A stretch of DNA of 64,000 bases from Myxococcales bacterium (lineage in GTDB: Bacteria; Myxococcota_A; Polyangia; Palsa-1104; JAEUJZ01). Below, one piece after another: positions 8,982 through 17,037 of this stretch; positions within the stretch are counted from its first letter, which is position 1, and each line of letters starts with the position of its first letter. Made by a program: the position numbers and the translations under genes. The stretch spans positions 62,001 through 126,000 of the forward strand of contig JAEUJZ010000165.1 in the NCBI GenBank assembly GCA_016794505.1, in the 5' to 3' direction. The notes below the pieces were generated by a model. It worked only from the letters and a program-made list of their open reading frames with translations. It did no database searches and was not told where the DNA came from.

Positions 8982-11399
8982 TTACTGTGCTGCTTCGAAC
9001 ACGAAGTCGGCCAAAAGCTGCGCCAGCCGGGCTTCGGCGGTGGCCTGGGCTTCTCGTCGCGCCACTCGCGCTTTTTCTAGCTCGGTGCTCCGGCGCTCGT
9101 GCTCACTCAGCTTGGCCAAAAGCTCGCTGCGCAGGGCGGCCGCACTGCTGATCTTTTCGACCGCGCGCAGGTTGTCGCGAAGCTCATCGCCCCGTCCCTG
9201 AAGCTCGTCTCGCTGGCGCTGCAGGCGCTCGCTCTCGCGCTCGGCGGAAAGGATGGCTTGCTGCTGCTGACAGATGTCGCGCAAGCGGGCCAAGACTGCC
9301 GGGGCCGCCGTCGTGCCGTCCAGGTACGGGCACAGCAGACTCTGTTCCTGGGGCACGCCGCGCAGCGAGCGCGTCACCCTGTCGACTCGCCGCTCGCGCA
9401 CCACGATCTGCGTCGGACCGTCCGGCGTGAGCGCCTGCGGAATCAGGTAGGCGTCCGCCGTCTGCTCGCTCTCGGACGGCAGGTCTAGCGCATCGAACCC
9501 AATGCGCTTGGGATGGCGCAGAAAGACGCGAGCCGGCCGGCCCGTTCCGTCGGAGCCTGGCTGCAGCACGTAGATCGTCTGCTGCAGCGCTTCATCTTCG
9601 ACGCGCGCCTCGCCACCGCGCAGGCTGAGCACGCGCAGCGGACGCGCGCTGTAGCGATCTTCGCGCGCCATGCTGGCCGATGCGTCCAAGGCATAGGGGA
9701 TCAGCGCGGTCTCGCCGGCATGCACGCGACCCAAGACGCCTTCCCCGATGTAGCCGCCGTCGCCGAACACCGCGACCGGGCCGGGCTCCAGCGCGCTGCC
9801 GATGTGGACGCGGGCCGCTCGCAGCAGGTGGCGATCGCTGCCCGACACGCTGGCATCGGGTCGATACAGGTATATATCCTCAGTGCCGCCACGCAGGGTC
9901 AGTAGCGCCACCATCGTCGAGCTGCCCTGCGGCAGGCTGACCGGCGTCGCGATGCGATAGCGCGTGCCGCCCAGGTTCTGCTGCACCGTCGACAGGGGGC
10001 GAACGCTGGCGACCATGCGCTCGGCCGAGATGCCGCTTGCCGGACTGGCTGGGCTCGCCGTCGATTCGCTGGCCTCGTCGCGACGCTGCACGATCTGAAA
10101 CTGCACGCGACGGTTGCGAGAGCAGGCGTCTTCCCCGCTGCCGCTGCGAAGCGGGCGATCGCTGCCATAGCCACGGGCCCGCAGACGGCTGGCCGGGATG
10201 CCGCGTCGAATGAGCTCGCTGCGTACGGCATCGGCGCGACTCTGGCTGATGCTGCGCGGATCGCTGTCGCCGCAGGCGTGTCCCGCAACTTCCACCAGCG
10301 TGAACTCAGGGTTGTGCTGCAGCGTCGCGGTCACCGCCTCGATCAGCGGCAGCATCTGCGAAGCCAGCCGGGCGCTGTCCTTGCCAAAGAACAGCTGGTC
10401 GAAGATCTCCATCTTGCTGGCGCTGACGATCACGCGGCCGCGATCGGGACAGCCGTCTTCGTCTTCGATGCCGTTATAGGTCTCGGGCTCATGCGGGCAC
10501 TTGTCGTCGCCATCGGGGATGCGATCACCGTCGGAATCCAGCGTGGCCGGCAGGCTCTGCGGCGCGCGGGTGCTCTCGGCCAGTACCAGGCCCGTCGCGA
10601 CCGGCGTCACCAGCTGACCGTTGATATCGGGCCGCGGCACAAAGCGCGGTCCTCGCAGATCCAAGGCAAACGTCAGCGGCGCCCCCGTGGCCAAGGTCAG
10701 CTCGACGCCGTTCCAGGCCTCGCCGGACAGGTTGTCGACGATCGCCCAGGCCTGCAGCACCCCTTGCTGCGTCGCGGCCATGGGCGCCGTGGTGTCGTCT
10801 GGGCCGGCCTTTTTTGGCGGCAACACGACACGATACGCGGCCTTCCACACAGGCGAGGGCGTGGCATAGGCCACCGTCAGGCGACGACGACCCCAAAGCG
10901 GCTCTGTCGAGCCGTCGTCCGCCGCTTGCGTCTGGATCACAAGCTCGCTGCCTTCCTCGGCATCTTCGTCGGCCCGATCTGCCGGAGCGCTCGCCCCGGC
11001 GCTCTTGGGACGCGTCCGCAGCGGCTGTGGCACCACCGCGGTGATCGGGCGCTGCTCGCTGCCGGCTGTCTCGTCGATCACCACCAGCGTTTTTAGGACG
11101 TCGTCGACCTCGTGGCGTCGCAGGCGCAGGCGATAGCTGGGCTGACGAAGCTCGCCGCTGCGCTCGAAATATCCGATGCCGTTTTGGTACAGCACGACGC
11201 GCCGCAGCGTCAGTGCCTGCGAGCCCGCGCCCCCGCAGCCCACGCCCGCAAAGACCAAGCCGAGAAGCAGGCTCGCCCCGGCACGCGGAACAGCGGCCCG
11301 CCCGTTGTGTGACGGCCGAGGCTGCGACCGCCGTGCGTGCTGGGTGGCTCTGGCTGCCGCAAGCGGCGGGGTGGGAGGCAAGGCCCGCGTGGTCATCAT
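8982..11399 (-). CDS. Lipoprotein with OmpA peptidoglycan-binding domain inserted in a DUF4139-like protein
   Basis: About 805 residues. A Pro/Arg-rich leader is followed by a hydrophobic stretch ending in VGCGG, a likely lipobox. The first part resembles the N-terminal half of DUF4139 (LYQNGIGYFERSGEL, then WKAAYRVVLPP, NLSGEAWNGVELTLATG). A Ca-binding thrombospondin-3-like stretch (DSDGDRIPDGDDKCP, about residue 285-305) leads into a complete OmpA domain, about 333-438, with VAGHACGDSDP, SRADAVRSELIRRGI and ACSRNRRVQF. DUF4139-like sequence then resumes (LPQGSSTMVAL through RRVDRVTRS), and a charged coiled coil of about 100 residues ends the protein. Inferred role: outer-membrane lipoprotein tethered to peptidoglycan. 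The start is uncertain (ATG 11399 or 11396, no clear ribosome binding site). It is divergent from the kinase gene. Confidence 0.82.
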   Translation of the reverse strand: MMTTRALPPTPPLAAARATQHARRSQPRPSHNGRAAVPRAGASLLLGLVFAGVGCGGAGSQALTLRRVVLYQNGIGYFERSGELRQPSYRLRLRRHEVDDVLKTLVVIDETAGSEQRPITAVVPQPLRTRPKSAGASAPADRADEDAEEGSELVIQTQAADDGSTEPLWGRRRLTVAYATPSPVWKAAYRVVLPPKKAGPDDTTAPMAATQQGVLQAWAIVDNLSGEAWNGVELTLATGAPLTFALDLRGPRFVPRPDINGQLVTPVATGLVLAESTRAPQSLPATLDSDGDRIPDGDDKCPHEPETYNGIEDEDGCPDRGRVIVSASKMEIFDQLFFGKDSARLASQMLPLIEAVTATLQHNPEFTLVEVAGHACGDSDPRSISQSRADAVRSELIRRGIPASRLRARGYGSDRPLRSGSGEDACSRNRRVQFQIVQRRDEASESTASPASPASGISAERMVASVRPLSTVQQNLGGTRYRIATPVSLPQGSSTMVALLTLRGGTEDIYLYRPDASVSGSDRHLLRAARVHIGSALEPGPVAVFGDGGYIGEGVLGRVHAGETALIPYALDASASMAREDRYSARPLRVLSLRGGEARVEDEALQQTIYVLQPGSDGTGRPARVFLRHPKRIGFDALDLPSESEQTADAYLIPQALTPDGPTQIVVRERRVDRVTRSLRGVPQEQSLLCPYLDGTTAAPAVLARLRDICQQQQAILSAERESERLQRQRDELQGRGDELRDNLRAVEKISSAAALRSELLAKLSEHERRSTELEKARVARREAQATAEARLAQLLADFVFEAAQ

Positions 11400-11508
11400 G
11401 GTGGGAGGCAGTGTACCGCCACATCGCCGACGCGTTGCGGGCAAAAGCCAGCGACCTGTCCGGCGGGGGCTTCCCATTTTTGGCGCGACGGGCGAAGATG
11501 AACGAACC

Positions 11509-13839
11509 GTGATCTCGGTCGGTTCCACGGTCGGGAACTACCGCATCGTCCGCAGGCTTGGGGCAGGAGCCATGGCGACGGTGTTTCTGGCCGAACATCC
11601 GCGGATTAGCAAGCGCGTCGCGGTCAAGGTCATCAACGCGGAGCTGTCTACCAGCCCCGAGATGGTGTCCCGTTTCCTCGCGGAGGCGCGAGCTGCAAGC
11701 CAGATCAGCCACGAGAATGTCGTCGACATCCTCGACTTTGGCCAGACCCCCCAGGGCGACAACTTCATGATCATGGAGTACCTGGAAGGGCAGACGCTCA
11801 CCGCGCGCGTCCGCTCGGCCGGTCGGCTGGACCTGCCCACGGCGCAGCGCATCGGCAGCCAGATCGCCGAAGCCCTGGTCGCTGCCCACGGTCACGGCGT
11901 CATCCACCGCGATCTCAAGCCCGACAATATCTACATCGTCAAGCGCAGCGGGAACCCTGACTACGTCAAGATCCTCGACTTTGGTCTGGCCAAGCTGCTC
12001 ATCGGATCCGAGGGTATTAACCACAAGACCTCGTCGGGATCGGTGCTGGGCACGCCGCACTACATGGCGCCTGAGCAGTGCGAAGGCCGCAGCAACGTCG
12101 ACGGGCGCGCCGATCTGTATTCGCTGGGCTGCATCCTGTTCTTCACGGTCTGCGGCGAGCTGCCGTTTCCAGGCGACGGCTTTGCCGAGGTGATCCTCAA
12201 GCACATCAGCGAGCCGCCACCGTCGCCGCGCAGCATCAATCCAGCGGTGACACCGGCCTTTGAAAAGCTGGTCCTGCACTGCCTGGCCAAGAAGCGCGAG
12301 AACCGCTTCCAAAAAGCCGAAGACGTGGTGGCGGCGCTGCGCGATCCAGAAAAGTGGTCGCAGGAATTCGGCGACGATCCGCAGCGCATCGTAGGCCCTG
12401 CGACAACGCGACGAGCCGGGGGCGAGATCGGGGCCAGCGTCGCGCAGAAGCCGGCTCTGGACTCGATGGCGCAGAGCAGCGTGATCGCGCCCGCCAAGCC
12501 CAGTCCCATTGCCAAGTCGTCCGGTGTGTCAGGTTCCCCAACGGCAGCGCCAGCCGCAAAGCCCGCTGCCCCGTTTCTGGGGGCGACGCTGCAGCCCAAG
12601 CCAGTGCCGGCAGCCGTCCTCGCCGCACTTGGAAACCCAGCCCCGCCGCCCGTCGCTGCGCCGCCGCCGACCTCCGCACCGCCGCCCGTCGCTGCACCGC
12701 CGCCGACCTCTGCACCGCCGCCCGTCGCTGCGCTGCCCCTGAGTGCTCCGCCACGGAGCGCGCCACCCCCCAGCGTTCCGCCTCCGCCGGCCTCGATCTC
12801 GCAGCTTGCCGAGACGCCCGTGGTGGCCAACCGCTCGGCCCCGCAGATGCCGACGATGATTGGCGAGATGCCCGCCGCCGCGCTGTCGGCGCTGATGAAG
12901 CCACCGCCCCCCAACTCGGCGGCGACCTCGGCGATCCCGACGCGATCCCCGACCCCGCCTTCGGCGATTCCGGCGGCTCCGGCGACCAGCGCTCCGGCGG
13001 CGATGACGCAGATCGTGCCGTCGAATTCGCAGCCGCCGATCGCTGCGCACGGCAGCCACGGACAGCTAGCCCCGGTGCCTGCTTCTGCTTCGCAGCCCCC
13101 GACCATCGGCGTGCAGCAGCCGCTGCCCGCGGCAGCCATGACCAGCGGGCCGGTTCTGGCTCCGGTAGCAATGGGCGCCGCATCGTCGTCAGGCTCTGTC
13201 AGTCCCTTTGCCACGTCGCCGCAGTCACCACAGGTCTATGCCGCGCCGCCACCGCCGGCCACCGATATGGTGCCGGCAGCACACGCGCCGGGTGGGCTGC
13301 CCGTCAAGCTGCGCCAGGTTCTGCACAAGCTCACGCCCTATCTGAACCGCCTGGCCATGCAGCCGTGGGCCCAGCGCTTCATAGAGCTACCGCCGCCTCG
13401 CAGGCTGATGATTCTGCGTGGCTGCGCCGCCGCCTTTGGCTCGCTGGTGTTGCTGCTGCTGATCATCCTTCTTTGGCCAGGGCCGCGCGTCGTCATCCTG
13501 CGCAGCACGCCCGATCAGGCCGAGGTCATGCGCGGAGATGTTTCGTTGGGCACGACGCCGCTGGTCGTCGAGCTTAAGCGCGGCGAAAAACAGACCCTGA
13601 CCCTGCGCAAAGAGGGCTTCGATGATCTCTCGCACGAGCTAGGGCCCGACAGCGAAAAGGTCGTGCTCGTCAAGATGACCGAGTCGCCCCCGGAAAAGAC
13701 CGCCGACCCCGGCAAAAAGCCTGTCGTCCGCCCGTCGGGAGAAGACGACAGCAGCGATGACGAAAACGGCGGCGGCAGCAGCGACGATCCCAGCAAGAAG
13801 AAAAAGAAGAAGAAAAAGAAGAAGGTCGTCGTCTTCTAG
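11509..13839 (+). CDS. Transmembrane Ser/Thr protein kinase with PEGA domain
   Basis: About 776 residues from a GTG at 11509, whose product opens VISVGSTVGNYRIVRRLG, the usual kinase opening; in-frame codons continue upstream but overlap the divergent gene. The kinase domain is complete: GAGAMATVF loop, VAVKV lysine near 40, HRDLKPDN near 133, DFGLAK near 157 and APEQ near 187, so it should be active. A Pro/Ala-rich linker of over 300 residues contains a 12-residue tandem repeat. One membrane helix (about 632-656) leads to a PEGA domain (RVVILRSTPDQAEVMRGDVS) and a tail of eleven consecutive lysines. The topology implies a cytosolic kinase and an extracytoplasmic PEGA and Lys tail. Its ligand and substrates are unknown. 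The Sel1-repeat gene follows. Confidence 0.93.
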   Translation: MISVGSTVGNYRIVRRLGAGAMATVFLAEHPRISKRVAVKVINAELSTSPEMVSRFLAEARAASQISHENVVDILDFGQTPQGDNFMIMEYLEGQTLTARVRSAGRLDLPTAQRIGSQIAEALVAAHGHGVIHRDLKPDNIYIVKRSGNPDYVKILDFGLAKLLIGSEGINHKTSSGSVLGTPHYMAPEQCEGRSNVDGRADLYSLGCILFFTVCGELPFPGDGFAEVILKHISEPPPSPRSINPAVTPAFEKLVLHCLAKKRENRFQKAEDVVAALRDPEKWSQEFGDDPQRIVGPATTRRAGGEIGASVAQKPALDSMAQSSVIAPAKPSPIAKSSGVSGSPTAAPAAKPAAPFLGATLQPKPVPAAVLAALGNPAPPPVAAPPPTSAPPPVAAPPPTSAPPPVAALPLSAPPRSAPPPSVPPPPASISQLAETPVVANRSAPQMPTMIGEMPAAALSALMKPPPPNSAATSAIPTRSPTPPSAIPAAPATSAPAAMTQIVPSNSQPPIAAHGSHGQLAPVPASASQPPTIGVQQPLPAAAMTSGPVLAPVAMGAASSSGSVSPFATSPQSPQVYAAPPPPATDMVPAAHAPGGLPVKLRQVLHKLTPYLNRLAMQPWAQRFIELPPPRRLMILRGCAAAFGSLVLLLLIILLWPGPRVVILRSTPDQAEVMRGDVSLGTTPLVVELKRGEKQTLTLRKEGFDDLSHELGPDSEKVVLVKMTESPPEKTADPGKKPVVRPSGEDDSSDDENGGGSSDDPSKKKKKKKKKKVVVF
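12643..12732 (+). repeat. 36-nt tandem repeat in the kinase linker
   Basis: Two full 36-nt units (12643-12678, 12679-12714) and a half unit encode PPPVAAPPPTSA repeated in frame in the Pro-rich linker between kinase and membrane helix. Unit copy number could vary without breaking the frame. Confidence 0.85.
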
Positions 13840-13846
13840 CTGCGCG

Positions 13847-13876
13847 TTGACAGCAGCAACACTGCAGTCGTACACA
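13847..13876 (+). promoter_or_regulatory. Candidate sigma70 promoter of the Sel1-repeat gene
   Basis: TTGACA (perfect -35) at 13847 starts 39 nt before the ATG at 13886. TACACA at 13871 serves as a weak -10 with an 18-nt spacer, placing the start of transcription close to the ATG. No Shine-Dalgarno sequence precedes that ATG. Confidence 0.5.
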
Positions 13877-13885
13877 GCGCGGACG

Positions 13886-14773
13886 ATGCCAAACATGACG
13901 AACCTTCTTCGACGCACTCCCCTGTTCTTTTGCGCGGCGTTGGGCCTAGGCTTGGCGCTGTCTTGGGCCGGATCCGCGGCTGCCAACCAGCCAGCGACCC
14001 CACCCCCACCCGAGACCTGCACCGATGCCAAGGACTGCCTAAACAAAGGCGCCCGCGCGCACCAGGGCAAGGACTTCGTGCGCGCCGCGCGCTTTCTGCC
14101 GACGGCGTGCGAGATCGAGCCCAAGGCCTGCAACATCGTCGCCGAGATCTTTCGCCAAGGCCAAGGCGGCGTGCCCAAGGACGGCAACAAGGCGGCCGAA
14201 TTTCACGGCAAGGCCTGCGACAAGGGGCTGATCGTGTCGTGCGCCATCGAAGCCCAGCTTCGCTATCACGGCCAAGACGGCGCCACCGTCAACAAGCCGC
14301 GGGCGCGCATCGGGTTCGAGCGCTCGTGTGGCCCTGACTTCTTTGATAGCTGCGCCAATGTCGGCGTCATGCACGCGACAGGCGACGGTGGGCCGCAGGA
14401 TCTGGCCAAGGCGCGCCTGTATTACCAAAAAGCCTGCGACGGCGGCGAGAGCACGGCCTGCGTCAACCTCGCTGCCATGTTGCTAAACGGCGAAGGCGGC
14501 GACGCGGACAAGCCCAAGGCCAAGGCGATGTTCACCGACTTCTGCGGCAAGAAGAACGCGCTGTCGTGCTTCAACCTGGGCCTGATCTATGCCAAGGGAC
14601 TCGAAGGAGCCCAAGACCTGACGCAGGCGCTGAGCTTCTTGGATCAGTCCTGCACGCTGGGCAACCAGCAGGGCTGCACGACGGCGCAGCAGATCCGCGA
14701 TGACCAGGCCAAGATCGCCGCAGAAGCCGCCGCGGCCGCCGCCAAAAAAGCCGGCAAGGGCAAACGAAAATAA
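13886..14773 (+). CDS. Exported Sel1-like repeat protein
   Basis: About 295 residues. Signal peptide (LLRRTPLFFCAALGLGLAL, cleavage near SAAA-NQ), short Pro-rich stretch, then Sel1-like (TPR-related) alpha-hairpin repeats, each carrying paired cysteines in the style of Helicobacter Hcp proteins: FHGKACDKGLIVSC, YYQKACDGGESTACVNLA, LDQSCTLGNQQGC. Such repeats bind other proteins. The C-terminus is Ala/Lys-rich (AKKAGKGKRK). The ATGs at 13886 and 13895 are both possible starts. It lies 46 nt after the PEGA kinase, but a candidate promoter of its own overlaps that gap. A link to the kinase pathway is only suggested by position. Confidence 0.88.
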   Translation: MPNMTNLLRRTPLFFCAALGLGLALSWAGSAAANQPATPPPPETCTDAKDCLNKGARAHQGKDFVRAARFLPTACEIEPKACNIVAEIFRQGQGGVPKDGNKAAEFHGKACDKGLIVSCAIEAQLRYHGQDGATVNKPRARIGFERSCGPDFFDSCANVGVMHATGDGGPQDLAKARLYYQKACDGGESTACVNLAAMLLNGEGGDADKPKAKAMFTDFCGKKNALSCFNLGLIYAKGLEGAQDLTQALSFLDQSCTLGNQQGCTTAQQIRDDQAKIAAEAAAAAAKKAGKGKRK

Positions 14774-14818
14774 CTCGTTCGCTTTTCCGGGCGCGGCATT
14801 CGCTGGGCGCGTGCCTGG

Positions 14819-15703
14819 CTACTTCTCGACGAAAGCGGGCGGGCTGCGGCGGAACAAGACCAGCACCCAGTACGGCAGCGCGAAGGCCAGGGCATAGATC
14901 AAAAGGGGGCCCCGCTGCGCGCCTAGCTCTGCCTTTCGCACGACCAGCAGCACAAAGAAAAACGCCGCGGCGGGAACGCGCACCAAAAGATCGGCAAGCG
15001 GCACAAAGCGACCGCTGCGCGTCCTGCAAAACCACAGCGCAAGGGACCCAAGCAGCGCCCATGCGGCGATGATTCCACCGTGCGCCGGCAGCGACCGACT
15101 GAGCCAGCGCAGAAGTCCCCACCAGCTAGCAATCAGCACCGCATGGGTGAGACAAAGCGCGAGCAGCGAAGCCAGCGCCATGCGCACAAGCCGCGACGCC
15201 GCGGACGGACCGGGCCGATCGTAAAAGGGCCGCAGCCACACCACGCAGCCGGCGAACACCGCCCAGCCCAGCACACCGATCGGCGGCACTCCAAACAGGC
15301 CCGGCTCATGCCAGCGCCACAGGCCGCTCTGCGTCGCGATCGGCTCGATCAGCCAGGCATCGACGAACACCACGGCTGCCGTCAGGATGGCGATGGTTCG
15401 CGTTCGCGGCGGCAGGCCCAGCGCTGCGCCCAGGCCACCCGCCAGCACGCTCGCCGAGTCGATCACGATGGGCCAGATCAGCACGATGAGCAGCGGCACG
15501 CGATCGATCGGCAGGCTCCACCCTGGCGCGTAGTCATAAAAACCATGCACGCGAATCATCGAGTCTTCACCGAGAGCACTCGTCAGTGAAAGCCACGCAA
15601 AGCGCGTCAGCAGCGCGGCCGGAGACTCGTCCCCGCGTCGCGACAGGCGCACTGCGATATACAGCGCGACGATGCCCAGACAGACGAGCTCTAGCGTGTA
15701 CAT
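14819..15703 (-). CDS. Carotenoid biosynthesis (CruF-like) membrane protein
   Basis: About 294 residues with some eight hydrophobic segments. Two motifs point to the CruF / carotenoid-biosynthesis family, the 1',2'-hydratases of acyclic carotenoids: YDYAPGWSLPIDRVPLLIVL with WPIVIDSA, and DAWLIEPIATQSGLWRW followed by GVPPIGVLGWAVFAG. I assign the family, not the exact substrate, since no other carotenoid gene is nearby. The ATG at 15703 starts directly before the first membrane helix; the frame is open to 15871 but that extension is basic and low in complexity. It ends 45 nt from the convergent Sel1-repeat gene. Confidence 0.65.
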   Translation of the reverse strand: MYTLELVCLGIVALYIAVRLSRRGDESPAALLTRFAWLSLTSALGEDSMIRVHGFYDYAPGWSLPIDRVPLLIVLIWPIVIDSASVLAGGLGAALGLPPRTRTIAILTAAVVFVDAWLIEPIATQSGLWRWHEPGLFGVPPIGVLGWAVFAGCVVWLRPFYDRPGPSAASRLVRMALASLLALCLTHAVLIASWWGLLRWLSRSLPAHGGIIAAWALLGSLALWFCRTRSGRFVPLADLLVRVPAAAFFFVLLVVRKAELGAQRGPLLIYALAFALPYWVLVLFRRSPPAFVEK

Positions 15704-15876
15704 TTCATGCTCGCAGTTCCGTATTTGGCAATCTAGCCGGATTGAGCAGCGAAGCGAATTGGCACCTAGCCAAACAACACGGGCATTGAAATGCGACGGC
15801 GAAACGCGGAATGTTGACCGCATTCGGGTCGGCGGACACTGCGAACAACCCGGCACAGCAAACAAGGACACTCGTC

Positions 15877-17037
15877 ATGGCGGTGAAGATCCTTCACTCG
15901 GCAGACTGGCAGATCGGCAAGGCGTTTGCCGACATCGATGATCTGGACGGCGACAAAGCGGCAGAGCTACGCAGTCAGCGGCTGAAGACCGTGCAGCGCA
16001 TCGCCGAGATCGCCACGGAGCGCTCTGTCGACGCAGTGGTGGTGGCGGGCGATGTCTTTGAAACCAACGGCGTGCGCGATGAGTCGCTGCGGCGAACGCT
16101 GAACGCCATGTCGGGTTTCTCGGGGGACTGGCTGCTTCTGCCGGGCAACCACGACGCCGCCGAGGCCGAGAGCGCCTGGACGCGGCTTTCGCGCCTGCAG
16201 CCACCGCGCAACGTCCGCTTGCTGACGCGACCCGAGCCGGTGCTGGTCGCAGAGCACCGCTTGGCCATCTTGCCGGCTCCGCTTGTGCGTCGCCACGATG
16301 CCAGCGACACCACCGAGGTCATGGACAGCATGCAGACGCCACCGCAGGCTGTTCGCGTCGGTGTGGCACATGGCAGCATCAAAGGTCGCCTGCCCGAGCG
16401 CAGCGAAGCGTTCAACGAGATCGCAGAAGACCGCGCCGATCGCGCCCGCTTGGACTATCTGGCCTTGGGCGACTGGCACGGCACGCTGCCCATTGCGCCA
16501 CGCACCTGGTACGCCGGCACGCCCGAGCCCGATCGCTTCAAAGACAACGAGTCGGGCAACGTACTCCTGGTCACCATCGCGGCCCCCGGAGCAGCGCCCG
16601 TCGTCGAGAAGATCCCGGTTGGGCGCTTTCACTGGCGACGCATGCACGCTTCGCTGCACGGCCTTTCCGATCTGGATGCGCTGTCCGCGCAGCTTGCCGG
16701 GCTGGGGGCGCCCTATGACCGCCACGTCGTACAGCTAGAGATCAGCGGCGTCGTCGATCTGGCCACACGCGAGGCGCTAAATGCCCTGCTCGATGAGTGG
16801 CGGGCCACGCTGCATGTGCTGCGCTGCCGCACCGATCAGCTGCTGTCGCAGCCCAGCGAGGCCGACCTGGACCGCATCGCCAGTCAGGGCTTTATGCACA
16901 CCGCGCTCGTTCGCTTGCGCAGCCAGGCCAGCGACGAAAAACAAAGCGGCGAAGCGCGCGATCTGGCCCGCCGAGCGCTTGAGATCCTATACGCCGAGCA
17001 CATGCGCACAAGCCGCGGATCCGAGGCGCGCCGATGA
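15877..17037 (+). CDS. SbcD/YhaO-like DNA exonuclease (metallophosphoesterase)
   Basis: 386 residues. Calcineurin-type phosphoesterase motifs appear in order: HSADWQIG near the N-terminus, VVVAGDVFE, LLPGNHD, VAHGS and LALGDWHG, which place it with SbcD/Mre11 and the smaller YhaO-like nucleases. These bind two metal ions and cut DNA ends. The ATG at 15877 is chosen because AAGGA lies about 8 nt upstream. A TTGACC at 15814 may be the -35 of its promoter. The stop overlaps the start of the SbcC-like gene by 4 nt (ATGA), so the two subunits are translationally coupled and probably form one repair complex. Confidence 0.9.
   Translation: MAVKILHSADWQIGKAFADIDDLDGDKAAELRSQRLKTVQRIAEIATERSVDAVVVAGDVFETNGVRDESLRRTLNAMSGFSGDWLLLPGNHDAAEAESAWTRLSRLQPPRNVRLLTRPEPVLVAEHRLAILPAPLVRRHDASDTTEVMDSMQTPPQAVRVGVAHGSIKGRLPERSEAFNEIAEDRADRARLDYLALGDWHGTLPIAPRTWYAGTPEPDRFKDNESGNVLLVTIAAPGAAPVVEKIPVGRFHWRRMHASLHGLSDLDALSAQLAGLGAPYDRHVVQLEISGVVDLATREALNALLDEWRATLHVLRCRTDQLLSQPSEADLDRIASQGFMHTALVRLRSQASDEKQSGEARDLARRALEILYAEHMRTSRGSEARR

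Noticed and set aside
10525..12312. A 595-codon open frame on the minus strand spanning the divergent region
   Set aside because: It runs antisense through the kinase catalytic motifs and out of frame through the OmpA gene; its translation has no recognisable domain and looks like GC-rich shadow coding.
12060..13214. Long minus-strand frame rich in Gly/Ala opposite the kinase linker
   Set aside because: The low-complexity product mirrors the Pro/Ala codons of the real linker on the other strand.
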